Positions 15,579 to 22,974 of a DNA stretch of 42,377 nt are shown here, in pieces (within the stretch, counting starts at the first letter, position 1; every line of letters starts with the position of its first letter). The stretch is from positions 1 to 42,377 of the forward strand of contig JAPOVS010000050.1 of NCBI GenBank assembly GCA_026708055.1, read 5' to 3'. The position numbers and the translations under genes were made by a program. The notes beneath the pieces were generated by a model. That model ran no database searches. It was not told the DNA's origin and saw nothing but the letters and a program-made list of their open reading frames with translations. This DNA is from a bacterium (GTDB lineage: Bacteria; Actinomycetota; Acidimicrobiia; Acidimicrobiales; CATQHL01).

Positions 15579-16622
15579 GTGCTGACGGTCGACGAACTCT
15601 CCATCGGGCTCCTCGGGCGGCGGGGCGAGACCATCCCCGTGATCGAGCGGGCCTGGCTCCACATCGGCGAGGGCGAGACCCTGGGCCTGGTGGGGGAGTC
15701 CGGATCGGGCAAGTCGATGCTCTGCCGGTCGCTCGTGGGAACGCTCTACCGGCACTCGGCCACGGTCACGGGCGGTTCGATCCTCTTCGAGGGGACCGAA
15801 CTCACCGGAGCCACCGATGCCGTGTGGCGGGGCATCCGCGGGCACCGGATCGCGTATGTGCCCCAGAGTTCGCTGGCGGGCATCAACCCGGTTCTCACGG
15901 TCGGCACGCAGCTCATGGCGCTCGTGCGGGCGGCCCGCAGCGATACCGGCGAGGACGTCTCGCCGCGCGCCCGCGTGCGCGAGCTCCTCGAACTGGTGGA
16001 GATCCCCCGGATCGATTCGGTGATGCACGAGCGCCCACACCAGCTCTCGGGCGGGATGCGACAGCGGGTGGTCATCGCCGGTGCGCTCGCCCGCAATCCC
16101 TCCCTGCTCATCGCTGATGAGCCCACGACGGCGCTGGACGTTCGCGTGCAGGCCCGCATCCTGGACCTGCTGCGCCGGCTCCGGGAGCAACTGGGAATGT
16201 CGCTGCTGCTGGTGTCCCACGATCTCGCGGTCGTGGAGGAGGTGTGCGACTCCATCGTGGTGCTCTATGCGGGCGCGGTGATGGAGTCGGGATCGCAGGA
16301 TCTGGTGCGGGAGCAATCCCGGCATCCCTACACGGCGGGACTCGTGGCGGCGGCGCACATGGAGCTGGCGGGCGGTTACGAGCCGATCCCCGGTGAGGCG
16401 CCCAGCGTCGGTGCCTGGCCGTCGGCCTGCCGCTTCCACCCGCGCTGCGGCCTCACACTGCGCCTCGGCGACGGTGTCCCGCACAGCCGCTGCTGCGAGG
16501 GTGCGCAGCCGCAGCCCACCGAAGTTGACGGGCGTCTCACGGCCTGCCTCTTCGCTTCGTCGATGGCCACCGAGGGGGCGCCGACGGTCGGGGCGCAGGT
16601 CGCCGAGGGGGAGGCGACGTGA
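15579..16622 (+). CDS. Dipeptide/oligopeptide ABC importer ATPase (DppD type)
   Basis: 347 residues from GTG 15579, chosen because GAGGA lies just upstream and it avoids overlapping the permease. Walker A GESGSGKS, Q-loop VPQSS, signature LSGGMRQRV, Walker B LLIADEPTTALD and the switch His in VSHDLAVVEE are all present. The C-terminal oligopeptide/dipeptide transporter extension with its Cys-containing motif (CRFHPRCG, then C at the end of the domain) is also there, which in relatives may bind a metal or cluster. The stop overlaps the next ATPase start (GTGA). It energises uptake together with the neighbouring 16619-17401 protein. Confidence 0.9.
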   Translation: MLTVDELSIGLLGRRGETIPVIERAWLHIGEGETLGLVGESGSGKSMLCRSLVGTLYRHSATVTGGSILFEGTELTGATDAVWRGIRGHRIAYVPQSSLAGINPVLTVGTQLMALVRAARSDTGEDVSPRARVRELLELVEIPRIDSVMHERPHQLSGGMRQRVVIAGALARNPSLLIADEPTTALDVRVQARILDLLRRLREQLGMSLLLVSHDLAVVEEVCDSIVVLYAGAVMESGSQDLVREQSRHPYTAGLVAAAHMELAGGYEPIPGEAPSVGAWPSACRFHPRCGLTLRLGDGVPHSRCCEGAQPQPTEVDGRLTACLFASSMATEGAPTVGAQVAEGEAT

Positions 16623-17401
16623 CCGGCAACGGCGCGGGACTTGCGGGCCACGACATCCGCGTGACCTTCGGGCGGGGCCACAACGCCTTCAATGCCGTGG
16701 AGGGTGCCGACATCGACGTGGCCGAGCGCGAGGTCGTCGGACTCGTGGGCGAGAGCGGGAGCGGCAAGACCACGCTCGGCAAGGTGCTGGCGCTACTGCA
16801 TCGGCCGACCCTCGGGGAGGTCAGCTACCGCGGCGAACCTCTCGAGATGCCCCGCGGCGGTGCCCGCAGCGAGGTGCGCGGGCAGGTGCAGATGATCTTC
16901 CAGGACCCGTACTCCAGCCTGAACCCCAAGCAGCGGGCGATTCACGCCGTGGCCGAGGTGTTCCAGGTCTGGCAAGGCGTGTCCCGATCGGCGGCCCGCG
17001 GCTCGGCGATGGCGCTGCTGCGCGAGGTCGGGATCAGCGAGGAGCAGGCGCGGCTGTTCCCTCAGAGCCTCTCCGGCGGGCAGCGCCAGCGGGTGAGCGT
17101 CGCCCGCGCCCTTGCCGTCGAGCCACGCATCCTGATCGCGGACGAGCCCACGTCGTCCATCGACCAGTCGGCGCAGGCGCAGCTGCTGGTGCTGCTCGGG
17201 CGGCTCCAGACCGAACGGGGTCTAGGAATCCTGCTCATCACCCACGACCTGCGCCTGGTCCGCAGCTTCGCCGACCGGATGTACGTGATGCGCCGCGGCG
17301 AGTTGGTCGAGAGCGGCCCCACGGACGATCTCTTCTCGCGCCCGCAACACCCCTACACCCAGGATCTGATCGACGCGGTCCCCGGCGGGATGTTCGGTTG
17401 A
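16619..17401 (+). CDS. Dipeptide/oligopeptide ABC importer ATPase (DppF type)
   Basis: 260 residues from GTG 16619. Walker A GESGSGKTT, QMIFQDPYSSLNPKQ, signature SLSGGQRQRVSV, Walker B ILIADEPTSSID and ITHDLRLV are intact. It is shorter than many DppF proteins because the C-terminal Cys-rich extension is missing; it ends PYTQDLIDAVPGGMFG. The last 92 bases (17304-17395) recur almost identically at 20007-20098 (one mismatch), and a more diverged copy lies at 21126-21200. The stop at 17401 is therefore the left boundary of an apparent insertion zone. Confidence 0.9.
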   Translation: MTGNGAGLAGHDIRVTFGRGHNAFNAVEGADIDVAEREVVGLVGESGSGKTTLGKVLALLHRPTLGEVSYRGEPLEMPRGGARSEVRGQVQMIFQDPYSSLNPKQRAIHAVAEVFQVWQGVSRSAARGSAMALLREVGISEEQARLFPQSLSGGQRQRVSVARALAVEPRILIADEPTSSIDQSAQAQLLVLLGRLQTERGLGILLITHDLRLVRSFADRMYVMRRGELVESGPTDDLFSRPQHPYTQDLIDAVPGGMFG

Positions 17402-17437
17402 ACCACCGAGGCGTGCCGGACCACTGCCCGCCGCGGA

Positions 17438-18352
17438 TCACCGGAGGGCCGGCGGGATGGGCTGCTTCCAGAGGCGGACCGTGAAGCGGTGCTCCTCCTC
17501 CACGAGATCCGGCTCGGTGCCGTTGTGGGCGCGCATACCCGGGATGATCTTGTTGCGGACCCCCATGCCGCGGGCGTCGACGTAGCGGTAGTCGCGCATG
17601 ACGTTGACCAACGTCTGATTGCGGGCGTAACGCAAGCCGGCTCTCATCCCTTCGACGGTCACGGTGTTGGGCAGCCCGCCGGGGCTTTGGATCTCCAGGC
17701 GGTCCGCATAGACGGTCAGCATGATGTCGGCGCCGGCAATGCTGTAGTCGCGGTGCACGAGCGCGTTCACGACGGCCTCGCGGATCACGCTCTCGGGGTA
17801 TTCCCAGCTGTCGATCCGCCGGGCGCCCTCGAGCCGCGATGCAGGCGTCGTGTTGCGCCGGACGAAGTCCCATGCCTGCTCCACCAGGCCGGGCTCCGCG
17901 AGCGAACCGTCGGCGGCCCGAAGCGGGAGCATCGGAGCGCGAAGATCCTCATCGGCGCGCGTGGCGTAGTCGGCCTCGGTGCCCGGGTAGCAGATCGCGC
18001 GGATCCCCGACTGGGGGACGAACCGCTTCGGGTTCCTGCCGAACAGCAACAATCCCTCGATCGTCGCCACGGATTGGCCGGCGGATTGCGTCATGAGATC
18101 GATGTTGGCCAAAAGGGTCCGCAGGTCTTCTTCCTCGCCGCCCCACGGATCGACGTCGTGGCCCACCGCGGCGAGGTAGTCGCGCAGCCGGCGGGCGTCA
18201 AAGGCGTCCAGGTCGGCCCCCGGCACGGGCTTGAGGCCGTACTGCAGCCGGCCCGATGCCTGGTACATCCTCTCGAGTTCCTCCGTCCGCACGGTTCTCT
18301 CGAAGGCCCGACCCCTATGGCGCGCCGGCCGGCCCGATGAATCCCGGCGCAC
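17438..18352 (-). CDS. AlbA/Schlafen-associated ATP-binding transcriptional regulator-like protein, 5'-truncated
   Basis: 304 residues if started at GTG 18352. The family normally has an N-terminal AlbA_2 DNA-binding domain, a linker, then an ATPase-like C-terminal domain (HATPase_c_4). Here the linker TEELERMYQASGRLQYGLKPVPGADLD and the C-terminal half (IREAVVNALVHRDYS, DRLEIQSPGGLPNTV, GMGVRNKI) are intact, but the ~110-residue AlbA_2 part is missing; upstream bases (18353-18508) have no matching frame. It runs convergent to dppF and lies next to the 23-bp repeat array. Members occur in defence islands and as regulators; with the DNA-binding part gone it is likely a remnant. Confidence 0.7.
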   Translation of the reverse strand: MRRDSSGRPARHRGRAFERTVRTEELERMYQASGRLQYGLKPVPGADLDAFDARRLRDYLAAVGHDVDPWGGEEEDLRTLLANIDLMTQSAGQSVATIEGLLLFGRNPKRFVPQSGIRAICYPGTEADYATRADEDLRAPMLPLRAADGSLAEPGLVEQAWDFVRRNTTPASRLEGARRIDSWEYPESVIREAVVNALVHRDYSIAGADIMLTVYADRLEIQSPGGLPNTVTVEGMRAGLRYARNQTLVNVMRDYRYVDARGMGVRNKIIPGMRAHNGTEPDLVEEEHRFTVRLWKQPIPPALR

Positions 18353-18508
18353 CTCTGACCAAGACAGCCTACGCGCCCCCGCGCGCCGCCGCCGGCGCGG
18401 CTCTCGTCCTCGACGTCTGCGGGGTGCGGCCGACAGCCTGATGGCGCAGGCGCCGGACGACGCTCCCGTGCCCGTCGCCGAACCGATTGGAACTGCGGTA
18501 TGAGACCA

Positions 18509-18611
18509 GAACGCGCAATGATCAATCTTTAGGACGCGCTATGGTGAATCTTCAGAACGCGCTATAACTAATCTCTAGAACGCGCTATAGTTGGCCGCTG
18601 GAACGCGCAAT
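18509..18611 (+). repeat. 23-bp tandem repeats (4.5 units) upstream of a DUF4143 ATPase gene
   Basis: Units start at 18509, 18532, 18555, 18578 and 18601 (partial), each opening G(A/G)ACGCGC(T/A)AT. The first three continue with a block ending AATCT-x-x-A. Within units, TATGGT, TATAAC and TATAGT resemble actinobacterial -10 hexamers. Sequence outside the first ~11 bases varies, while spacing is exactly 23. The array ends ~20 bases before the GTG start at 18633. An array with the same period lies upstream of the other intact DUF4143 gene at 22975-23066. Confidence 0.85.
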
Positions 18612-18632
18612 CGATCTCGGGGCAAGGCCGTT

Positions 18633-19916
18633 GTGAGCGAGACGCTGGCAACACTCACGATGCCCGGGCACCTTCCGCGTCTCGTGGACGCCGACGTGGA
18701 GAGTGCTCTGCGGCGGCGGGGGGCAGTCCTGATCGAAGGTGCCCGCGGCTGCGGCAAGACTTGGACCGCCCGTCGTTTCGCCCGCAGCGAGGCCCGGCTG
18801 GACGACGAAGGGACCTTGCTGCTGGCCGCGTCGGATCCCGCGGCGGTGTTGCGAGGACCCACCCCTCGCCTGCTGGACGAGTGGCAGAACGCGCCGCGGC
18901 TATGGAACCGGGTTCGGCGCGAGTGCGACGACCGTCCCGGGAGCGGTCACTTCATCCTCACCGGCTCGGCAACGCCGCAGGACGACATCACCAGGCACAC
19001 CGGTACGGGACGCATCAGCCGGGTGCTGCTGCGGACGATGTCCCTCTGGGAGACGGGGCATTCCAGCGGCGCCGTGTCGATCCGGGGGCTGTTCGACGGT
19101 GAGACGGCTTCGTGCCTGCCCGAGGAGACCCGAGGGCTGCGAGAGATCGCCGCCCTCATCTGCACCGGCGGCTGGCCGCAGAACCTTGAGCAGGACGAGC
19201 ACGACGCGCTCCGGTCGCTCGGCGACTATGTGAACGAGGTCATTCGGCTGGACGTTCCCGCAGCGAACGGTGTCCGCTTCAACCCGGCCGCCGTGCAACG
19301 GCTGATGCTGTCGGTCGCGCACAGCATCTCCACCGAGGCCAAGATGACGAAACTGGCGTCGGACATGAGCACCGACACGATGCCGAGCCGCAACACCGTC
19401 GCCGCGTATCTGGAAGCGCTGCGGCGCATATTCGTCGTGGAGGATCAGCCCGCGTGGTCGGTGAACCTGAACTCGAGGGCGACCCTGCGGAAGGAGGCGA
19501 AGCGCCACTTCGTCGATCCCTCGCTGGCAGCGGCCATGCTGCGAGTCACACCGGATCGTCTGCTCTCGAACCACGTCGTGTTCGGCCAGCTGTTCGAATC
19601 GCTGACGGTCCGGGACCTCCGGATCTACAGCGGGGCCGACCGCGGCAGCGTGTACCACTACCGGGACAACACCGGTCTGGAGTCCGACGCAATCATCGAG
19701 CGCACCGATGGTTCCTGGATCGCGGTCGAGGTCAAACTGAACTCCGGCGCCGCGTCGGTCGACAGAGCGGCGAGGTCGCTGCTCAGGCTCAGGAACAAGG
19801 TGGCGCTTCAACGTCGAGACGAGCTGGCCGCTCTCTTGGTCGTGACCTCCACCGGTGCCGCCTATCGCCGCCCCGACGGGATCCAGGTAGCTCCCATCAC
19901 GTCTCTCAGCCCCTGA
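18633..19916 (+). CDS. DUF4143-family AAA ATPase with C-terminal nuclease-like domain
   Basis: 427 residues from GTG 18633; GGGGCAAGG upstream can serve as Shine-Dalgarno, and the preceding repeat array argues against the longer frame. After HLPRLVDADVESAL comes Walker A EGARGCGKTW, Walker B PRLLDEWQ, sensor HFILTGS, the middle DUF4143 region (YVNEVIRLDVPAANG, ending FGQLFESLTVRDL) and the C-terminal PD-(D/E)XK-like fold (YHYRDNTGLESDAIIE, IAVEVKLN). The family is widespread and mobile, with no settled biochemical role; some members are thought to be toxin-like or defence-associated. All core motifs are intact here. It is the cargo gene just left of the duplicated dppF tail at 19938-20103. 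Confidence 0.8.
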   Translation: MSETLATLTMPGHLPRLVDADVESALRRRGAVLIEGARGCGKTWTARRFARSEARLDDEGTLLLAASDPAAVLRGPTPRLLDEWQNAPRLWNRVRRECDDRPGSGHFILTGSATPQDDITRHTGTGRISRVLLRTMSLWETGHSSGAVSIRGLFDGETASCLPEETRGLREIAALICTGGWPQNLEQDEHDALRSLGDYVNEVIRLDVPAANGVRFNPAAVQRLMLSVAHSISTEAKMTKLASDMSTDTMPSRNTVAAYLEALRRIFVVEDQPAWSVNLNSRATLRKEAKRHFVDPSLAAAMLRVTPDRLLSNHVVFGQLFESLTVRDLRIYSGADRGSVYHYRDNTGLESDAIIERTDGSWIAVEVKLNSGAASVDRAARSLLRLRNKVALQRRDELAALLVVTSTGAAYRRPDGIQVAPITSLSP

Positions 19917-19937
19917 TCAGCGAGAATGAGGGGACCG

Positions 19938-20103
19938 ACTCATCACGCGCGACCTGCGCCTCGTCCGTCGCTTCGCTAACGGGTGTAGGTGATGCGTCAG
20001 GAGCACTGGTCGAGAGCGGCCCCACGGACGATCTCTTCTCGCGCCCGCGACACCCCTACACCCAGGATCTGATCGACGCGGTCCCCGGCGGGATGTTCCA
20101 CTG
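19938..20103 (+). pseudogene. Second copy of the dppF 3' end
   Basis: 20007-20098 matches 17304-17395 at 91 of 92 bases and still reads ESGPTDDLFSRPRHPYTQDL to a stop at 20101-20103. The part before it (19938-20006) aligns more loosely with dppF from ~17237 (RDLRLVRRFA versus HDLRLVRSFA) and is 2 bases out of register, so the frame is broken. The copy has no start and cannot encode an ATPase. Its first half is closer to the third copy at 21126-21200. The following 150 bases to 20259 hold nothing I recognise. Confidence 0.85.
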
Positions 20104-20259
20104 ACGCCAGTGAGTGGCAGTCAACCACATCACACCTGCGGCGGGCGTAGTTTCGAACCTGTGCCGACGGCAGCCGCAACAGCCAAGGCAAGATCGTCAA
20201 GGCGAGAGACAGCCTGGAGGTCGAGGCGGCTGACCTGCTCCACAGGTTGCGTCGGTGAG

Positions 20260-20790
20260 TTATCCGACTCGCGGCTTCAACAGGTGTCGGCGGCTTCGCT
20301 CATCGGCGATCGTTGCGATGCAAGCCATGTCGAGCTGTTCGGGGCATTGCTGCCTGGCCGACTCGAGTGAGGCGACCGCTCGGTGGGCGAGCGACACCGC
20401 ATCCGTGGCATCACGCTTCGTGCACAGGTAGCTATGGTCGTAGTCGGCGAGTATGCGGCGGGTGTAAAGGGCGTCGAAGTCCTCTGCGAACTGCAGCAGA
20501 TCCTCGTGGCACGCGGGCTTGCCGAACAGCCACGGAACCGTCCCGGAAGCCCGCAGATTGCGGCAGACGGTCCGAGCGGAACCGTGGCTCGCCAGTCGAC
20601 GCACGGCATGTTGTGCTTCGGTACTCGGGAAGTGGTGAGCGATTTCCTGCGTCAGCGCGGCGAATGCTGCGTAGTACGCCGTCGAAATCGCGCGCCGGAG
20701 CCGCGCGGGCGATGGTCGCCCCCGTCCTTCGGGCATGAGGTGCTCGGCCGCCTGCAAGAGCCCTTCGGGATTGAGACCGGTTGCCGCCAT
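20260..20790 (-). CDS. HEPN-like protein, possible toxin
   Basis: 176 residues from ATG 20790. ARLRRAISTAYYAAFAALTQEIAH is the typical first helix of HEPN-type helical bundle proteins; DLLQFAEDFDALYTRRILADYDHSY and AVSLAHRAVASLESARQ form the other helices. The classic R-x4-6-H RNase motif is not evident, so RNase activity is uncertain. It starts 7 bases after the stop of the 104-residue gene at 20798-21112, suggesting a two-gene unit like HEPN/MNT modules, though the partner does not look like a nucleotidyltransferase. It is bounded on both sides by dppF-tail copies. Confidence 0.6.
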   Translation of the reverse strand: MAATGLNPEGLLQAAEHLMPEGRGRPSPARLRRAISTAYYAAFAALTQEIAHHFPSTEAQHAVRRLASHGSARTVCRNLRASGTVPWLFGKPACHEDLLQFAEDFDALYTRRILADYDHSYLCTKRDATDAVSLAHRAVASLESARQQCPEQLDMACIATIADERSRRHLLKPRVG

Positions 20791-20797
20791 GTGTCGG

Positions 20798-21112
20798 TCA
20801 GGCTGGCTGCAATTGCTCGCCGCGTTGATGTCCCGGTTCGGACAACTCCTCTGGGGTGCGGAACAGGCAGTGGACTGTGGCGATGTCACCGACGGCTGCG
20901 TAGGTTCGCCGCCGGTATCCGTCCAGTTGCTCCAACGGCCATTCAGCATCGTCGAGCGCCGGAAGTTCCCAGGTCGCCAGAATGATCCACTCGTCGTCGT
21001 ACTCGAAGTCCGGCTCGACGGAGACGTACCGCACGCGTGCCACGTCCCCGTCCGACTCCAATTCAGCGTTGAGGTTCTCGAAAGCACCCTTCGCCTGCTC
21101 CCAGCGCTGCAT
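20798..21112 (-). CDS. Unrecognised small partner of the HEPN-like gene
   Basis: 104 residues from ATG 21112. I do not recognise the family. The protein is acidic, begins WEQAKGAFENLNAELESDGD and contains DEWIILATWELPALDD, WPLEQLDGYRRRTYAA and VHCLFRTPEEL; alternating hydrophobic strands and one helix suggest a small alpha/beta fold. Immediate linkage to the HEPN-like gene (7-base gap, same strand) suggests an antitoxin or regulator. No DNA-binding helix-turn-helix and no GS-x(n)-DxD nucleotidyltransferase signature is visible. Confidence 0.55.
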   Translation of the reverse strand: MQRWEQAKGAFENLNAELESDGDVARVRYVSVEPDFEYDDEWIILATWELPALDDAEWPLEQLDGYRRRTYAAVGDIATVHCLFRTPEELSEPGHQRGEQLQPA

Positions 21113-21125
21113 ATCGAGATTCTAT

Positions 21126-21205
21126 CTGCGCCTCGTCCGTCGCTTCGCTGACGGGTGTTGGTGATGCGCCAGAAGCACTGGTCGAGAGCGGCCCCACGGA
21201 GGAGA
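21126..21205 (+). pseudogene. Third, short copy of the dppF 3' end
   Basis: 21126-21200 aligns with 19954-20028 at about 71 of 75 bases, including substitutions and a 2-base deletion not found in dppF itself, so copies 2 and 3 share a common history. After CCCCACGGA the similarity fades (GAGATCTTCGCC versus CGATCTCTTCTCGC). It lies between the start of the small HEPN partner gene and the end of the HigA-like antitoxin gene. Confidence 0.75.
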
Positions 21206-21227
21206 TCTTCGCCGGTTGCGCCTGCGC

Positions 21228-21515
21228 CTACGAGGCCGCCGCGCGAAGCCTGAGTCCGAGTGCCTGCACCACCCGGAGGACGGTGCCGAACTCCGGGTTG
21301 CCGCTCGGCGAGAGCGCCTTGTAGAGGCTCTCTCTCCCCAGTCCTGCCTCCTGAGCGACTTCGGTCATCCCCTTGGCTCTGGCGATGTCGCCGAGCACGG
21401 CTGCCACGAGCTTGGGGTCGTCCTGCTCAAGTGCCGCCTCCAGGTAGGCGACCATGTCCTCACTGGTCTCCAGGTGCTCCGCCGCGTCCCACGGCCGGGC
21501 CTCGGCTCCTTTCAC
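21228..21515 (-). CDS. HigA-like addiction-module antidote protein
   Basis: 95 residues from GTG 21515. EDMVAYLEAALEQDDPKLVA, then ALGDIARAKG-like VLGDIARAKGMTEVAQEAGL, then GRESLYKALSPSGNPEFGTVLRVVQALGL form the helix-turn-helix and preceding helices of the putative addiction-module antidote family that pairs with RelE-fold killer proteins. The GTG overlaps the toxin stop (GTGA at 21515-21512), the toxin-first order typical of this family. The antitoxin looks complete although the toxin is truncated. It probably binds its own promoter, but the native upstream region is lost. Confidence 0.75.
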   Translation of the reverse strand: MKGAEARPWDAAEHLETSEDMVAYLEAALEQDDPKLVAAVLGDIARAKGMTEVAQEAGLGRESLYKALSPSGNPEFGTVLRVVQALGLRLRAAAS

Positions 21516-21716
21516 AGCGTGTCCTCCTGCAAGTCGTTCGCGAGTTCCCGTGCTCGCCGGATGTCCCGACCCTGGCTGTCCTTGTCGCCGCCAGCGAGCA
21601 GGACGATCAAGGATCGGCCCCTTCGCGAAAAGTAGACCCGGTATCCGGGCCCGTAGTCGATGCGGAGTTCGGAGACACCTCCCCCAGCCGGTCTTGCGTC
21701 ACCGGGGTTTCCCGGA
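21512..21716 (-). pseudogene. 5'-truncated RelE/HigB-like killer protein
   Basis: The frame reads NPGDARPAGGGVSELRIDYG, then PGYRVYFSRRGRSLIVLLAG, then GDKDSQGRDIRRARELAND and stops at 21512. This is the last ~65 residues of a ~100-residue RelE-fold toxin; the first part (start Met to first strands) is absent. The missing 5' end is replaced exactly by the 3' end of the DUF4143 ATPase gene, whose TAA at 21717-21719 abuts the remnant. No start codon gives a full toxin, so it should be inactive. Confidence 0.8.
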
Positions 21717-22973
21717 TTATCGGTGCCAGAGGATGCTGATGGGTGCTGCCCAGATACTGTCGCTCACGTCGCTTCGGATGTTGCTGACGTAGCGACCGGT
21801 TGTGAGCACCAGCCCGAGCCTGAACCTGTCCCCGAGTCGTTGCGCCAGCCATTCGATGTGCTTGATGTCAGCGGGTCTGTGCCGGTTTGCCGACTTGATC
21901 TCAACCGCCACGATGCCCCCGTCGTCGGTTTCGATGATGCCATCGATCTCATGGGTGCCCTTGTGGGTGCGAAGATGACTCAGCGCATCCTGCCTGTCGA
22001 GGGCCTCGAGTTCGGCGCGGATCTGACCGAGGGCGAATGTCTCGATGATCCTCCCGTAGAGATCGCCGTTCAGCTTCAACCGGGACAGCGGCACCTTCAG
22101 CGCTGCAATCAGCAAGCCGGAGTCACTGAACAGCATCTTCGGAGACTTGGCCAGGTAGGGAATGTCGTCACTGATGAACGCCGGAACCTCGACGGTTAGG
22201 TCCAGATCAAGGAGGATGTGCCGGTAGTCGCGGTGGGTTGCCGGATTGACCTTGGCTGCGCTGCGCAGGCTGCCGTCCTCGGGAGACCGTGCGGAATGAT
22301 GGGCGGCAGCGGTGAGGTATCTGTTGAAATGGGAGGCCGAGCGCCTCGATCCGAAGAGTGGCAGGTCGCGTCGCAGGAGCACTCTCAGGTAGTCGCGGCA
22401 CCATGTCTGCGAATAGGTTTCAGAGCCGCCGGCTGCACACTCGGGGTAACCACCGACCGCGGCCATGTCCAAGTATTCGAAGATGTCGGGTGTCTGTGCC
22501 GGCCGGGCCGCAGGCGGCGTGCCCGACAGTAGATCGACGACTGCGTCGGCCTGTGACGGCGGAGCGACCCGCAGACTCCTCTCGCGCACCGTCATCGGAT
22601 TGAGGCGGAGAACCGCTGCCCGGCCGGTGAGTGCTTGGATCTCCGAACGGCTTTGAGGCTCGGGTGACCCGGTGAGGATGAACCGGCCCGGCCGGCGGTC
22701 CCGATCGACGGTGCGCTTGATCGCCCGCACCACTTCGGGGGCCAACTGCCACTCGTCCACCAAGAGCGGCTCTTGGAACTGCCCGAGGGCGGCTTCGGGG
22801 TTGTCCTGGAATACGGTGACCGTGGCCGTGTCGTCGAAGAACGCGCACGACTTGGCCAACTGCTGGGCCGTGGTCGTCTTGCCGACGCCGCGGGCGCCCG
22901 TCACCAGCACAACGGGGTGGGTCCGGAGAGCCCGGGCCAGTTGGGCGTCAACGAGCCGAGGAATATAGTTCAC
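21717..22973 (-). CDS. DUF4143-family AAA ATPase with C-terminal nuclease-like domain (second intact copy)
   Basis: 418 residues from GTG 22973 (N-terminus NYIPRLVDAQLARAL, canonical for the family). Walker A TGARGVGKTT, Walker B LLVDEWQ, RFILTGSPEPQ, the middle domain (WCRDYLRVLLRRDLPLFG, YLTAAAHHSA, GDLYGRIIETFALGQI) and C-terminal nuclease-like motif (EIDGIIETDDGGIVAVEIKS) are intact. It is quite diverged from the copy at 18633-19916, so this is not a recent duplication. The repeat array begins 1 base upstream of the GTG; the nearest unit carries TACGAT 7 bases before the start, a layout expected for a leaderless transcript. It appears inserted into a HigB-like toxin gene. Confidence 0.85.
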   Translation of the reverse strand: MNYIPRLVDAQLARALRTHPVVLVTGARGVGKTTTAQQLAKSCAFFDDTATVTVFQDNPEAALGQFQEPLLVDEWQLAPEVVRAIKRTVDRDRRPGRFILTGSPEPQSRSEIQALTGRAAVLRLNPMTVRERSLRVAPPSQADAVVDLLSGTPPAARPAQTPDIFEYLDMAAVGGYPECAAGGSETYSQTWCRDYLRVLLRRDLPLFGSRRSASHFNRYLTAAAHHSARSPEDGSLRSAAKVNPATHRDYRHILLDLDLTVEVPAFISDDIPYLAKSPKMLFSDSGLLIAALKVPLSRLKLNGDLYGRIIETFALGQIRAELEALDRQDALSHLRTHKGTHEIDGIIETDDGGIVAVEIKSANRHRPADIKHIEWLAQRLGDRFRLGLVLTTGRYVSNIRSDVSDSIWAAPISILWHR

Positions 22974-22974
22974 G

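Noticed and set aside
18353-18508. Missing AlbA_2 domain in another frame upstream of 18352
   Set aside because: I read all minus-strand frames here and found no AlbA_2-like motif, so a frameshift does not explain the short protein; truncation does.
18509-18611. CRISPR array
   Set aside because: The units are contiguous 23-bp repeats with variable parts inside the unit, no spacers of separate length and no cas genes nearby. The same applies to 22975-23066.
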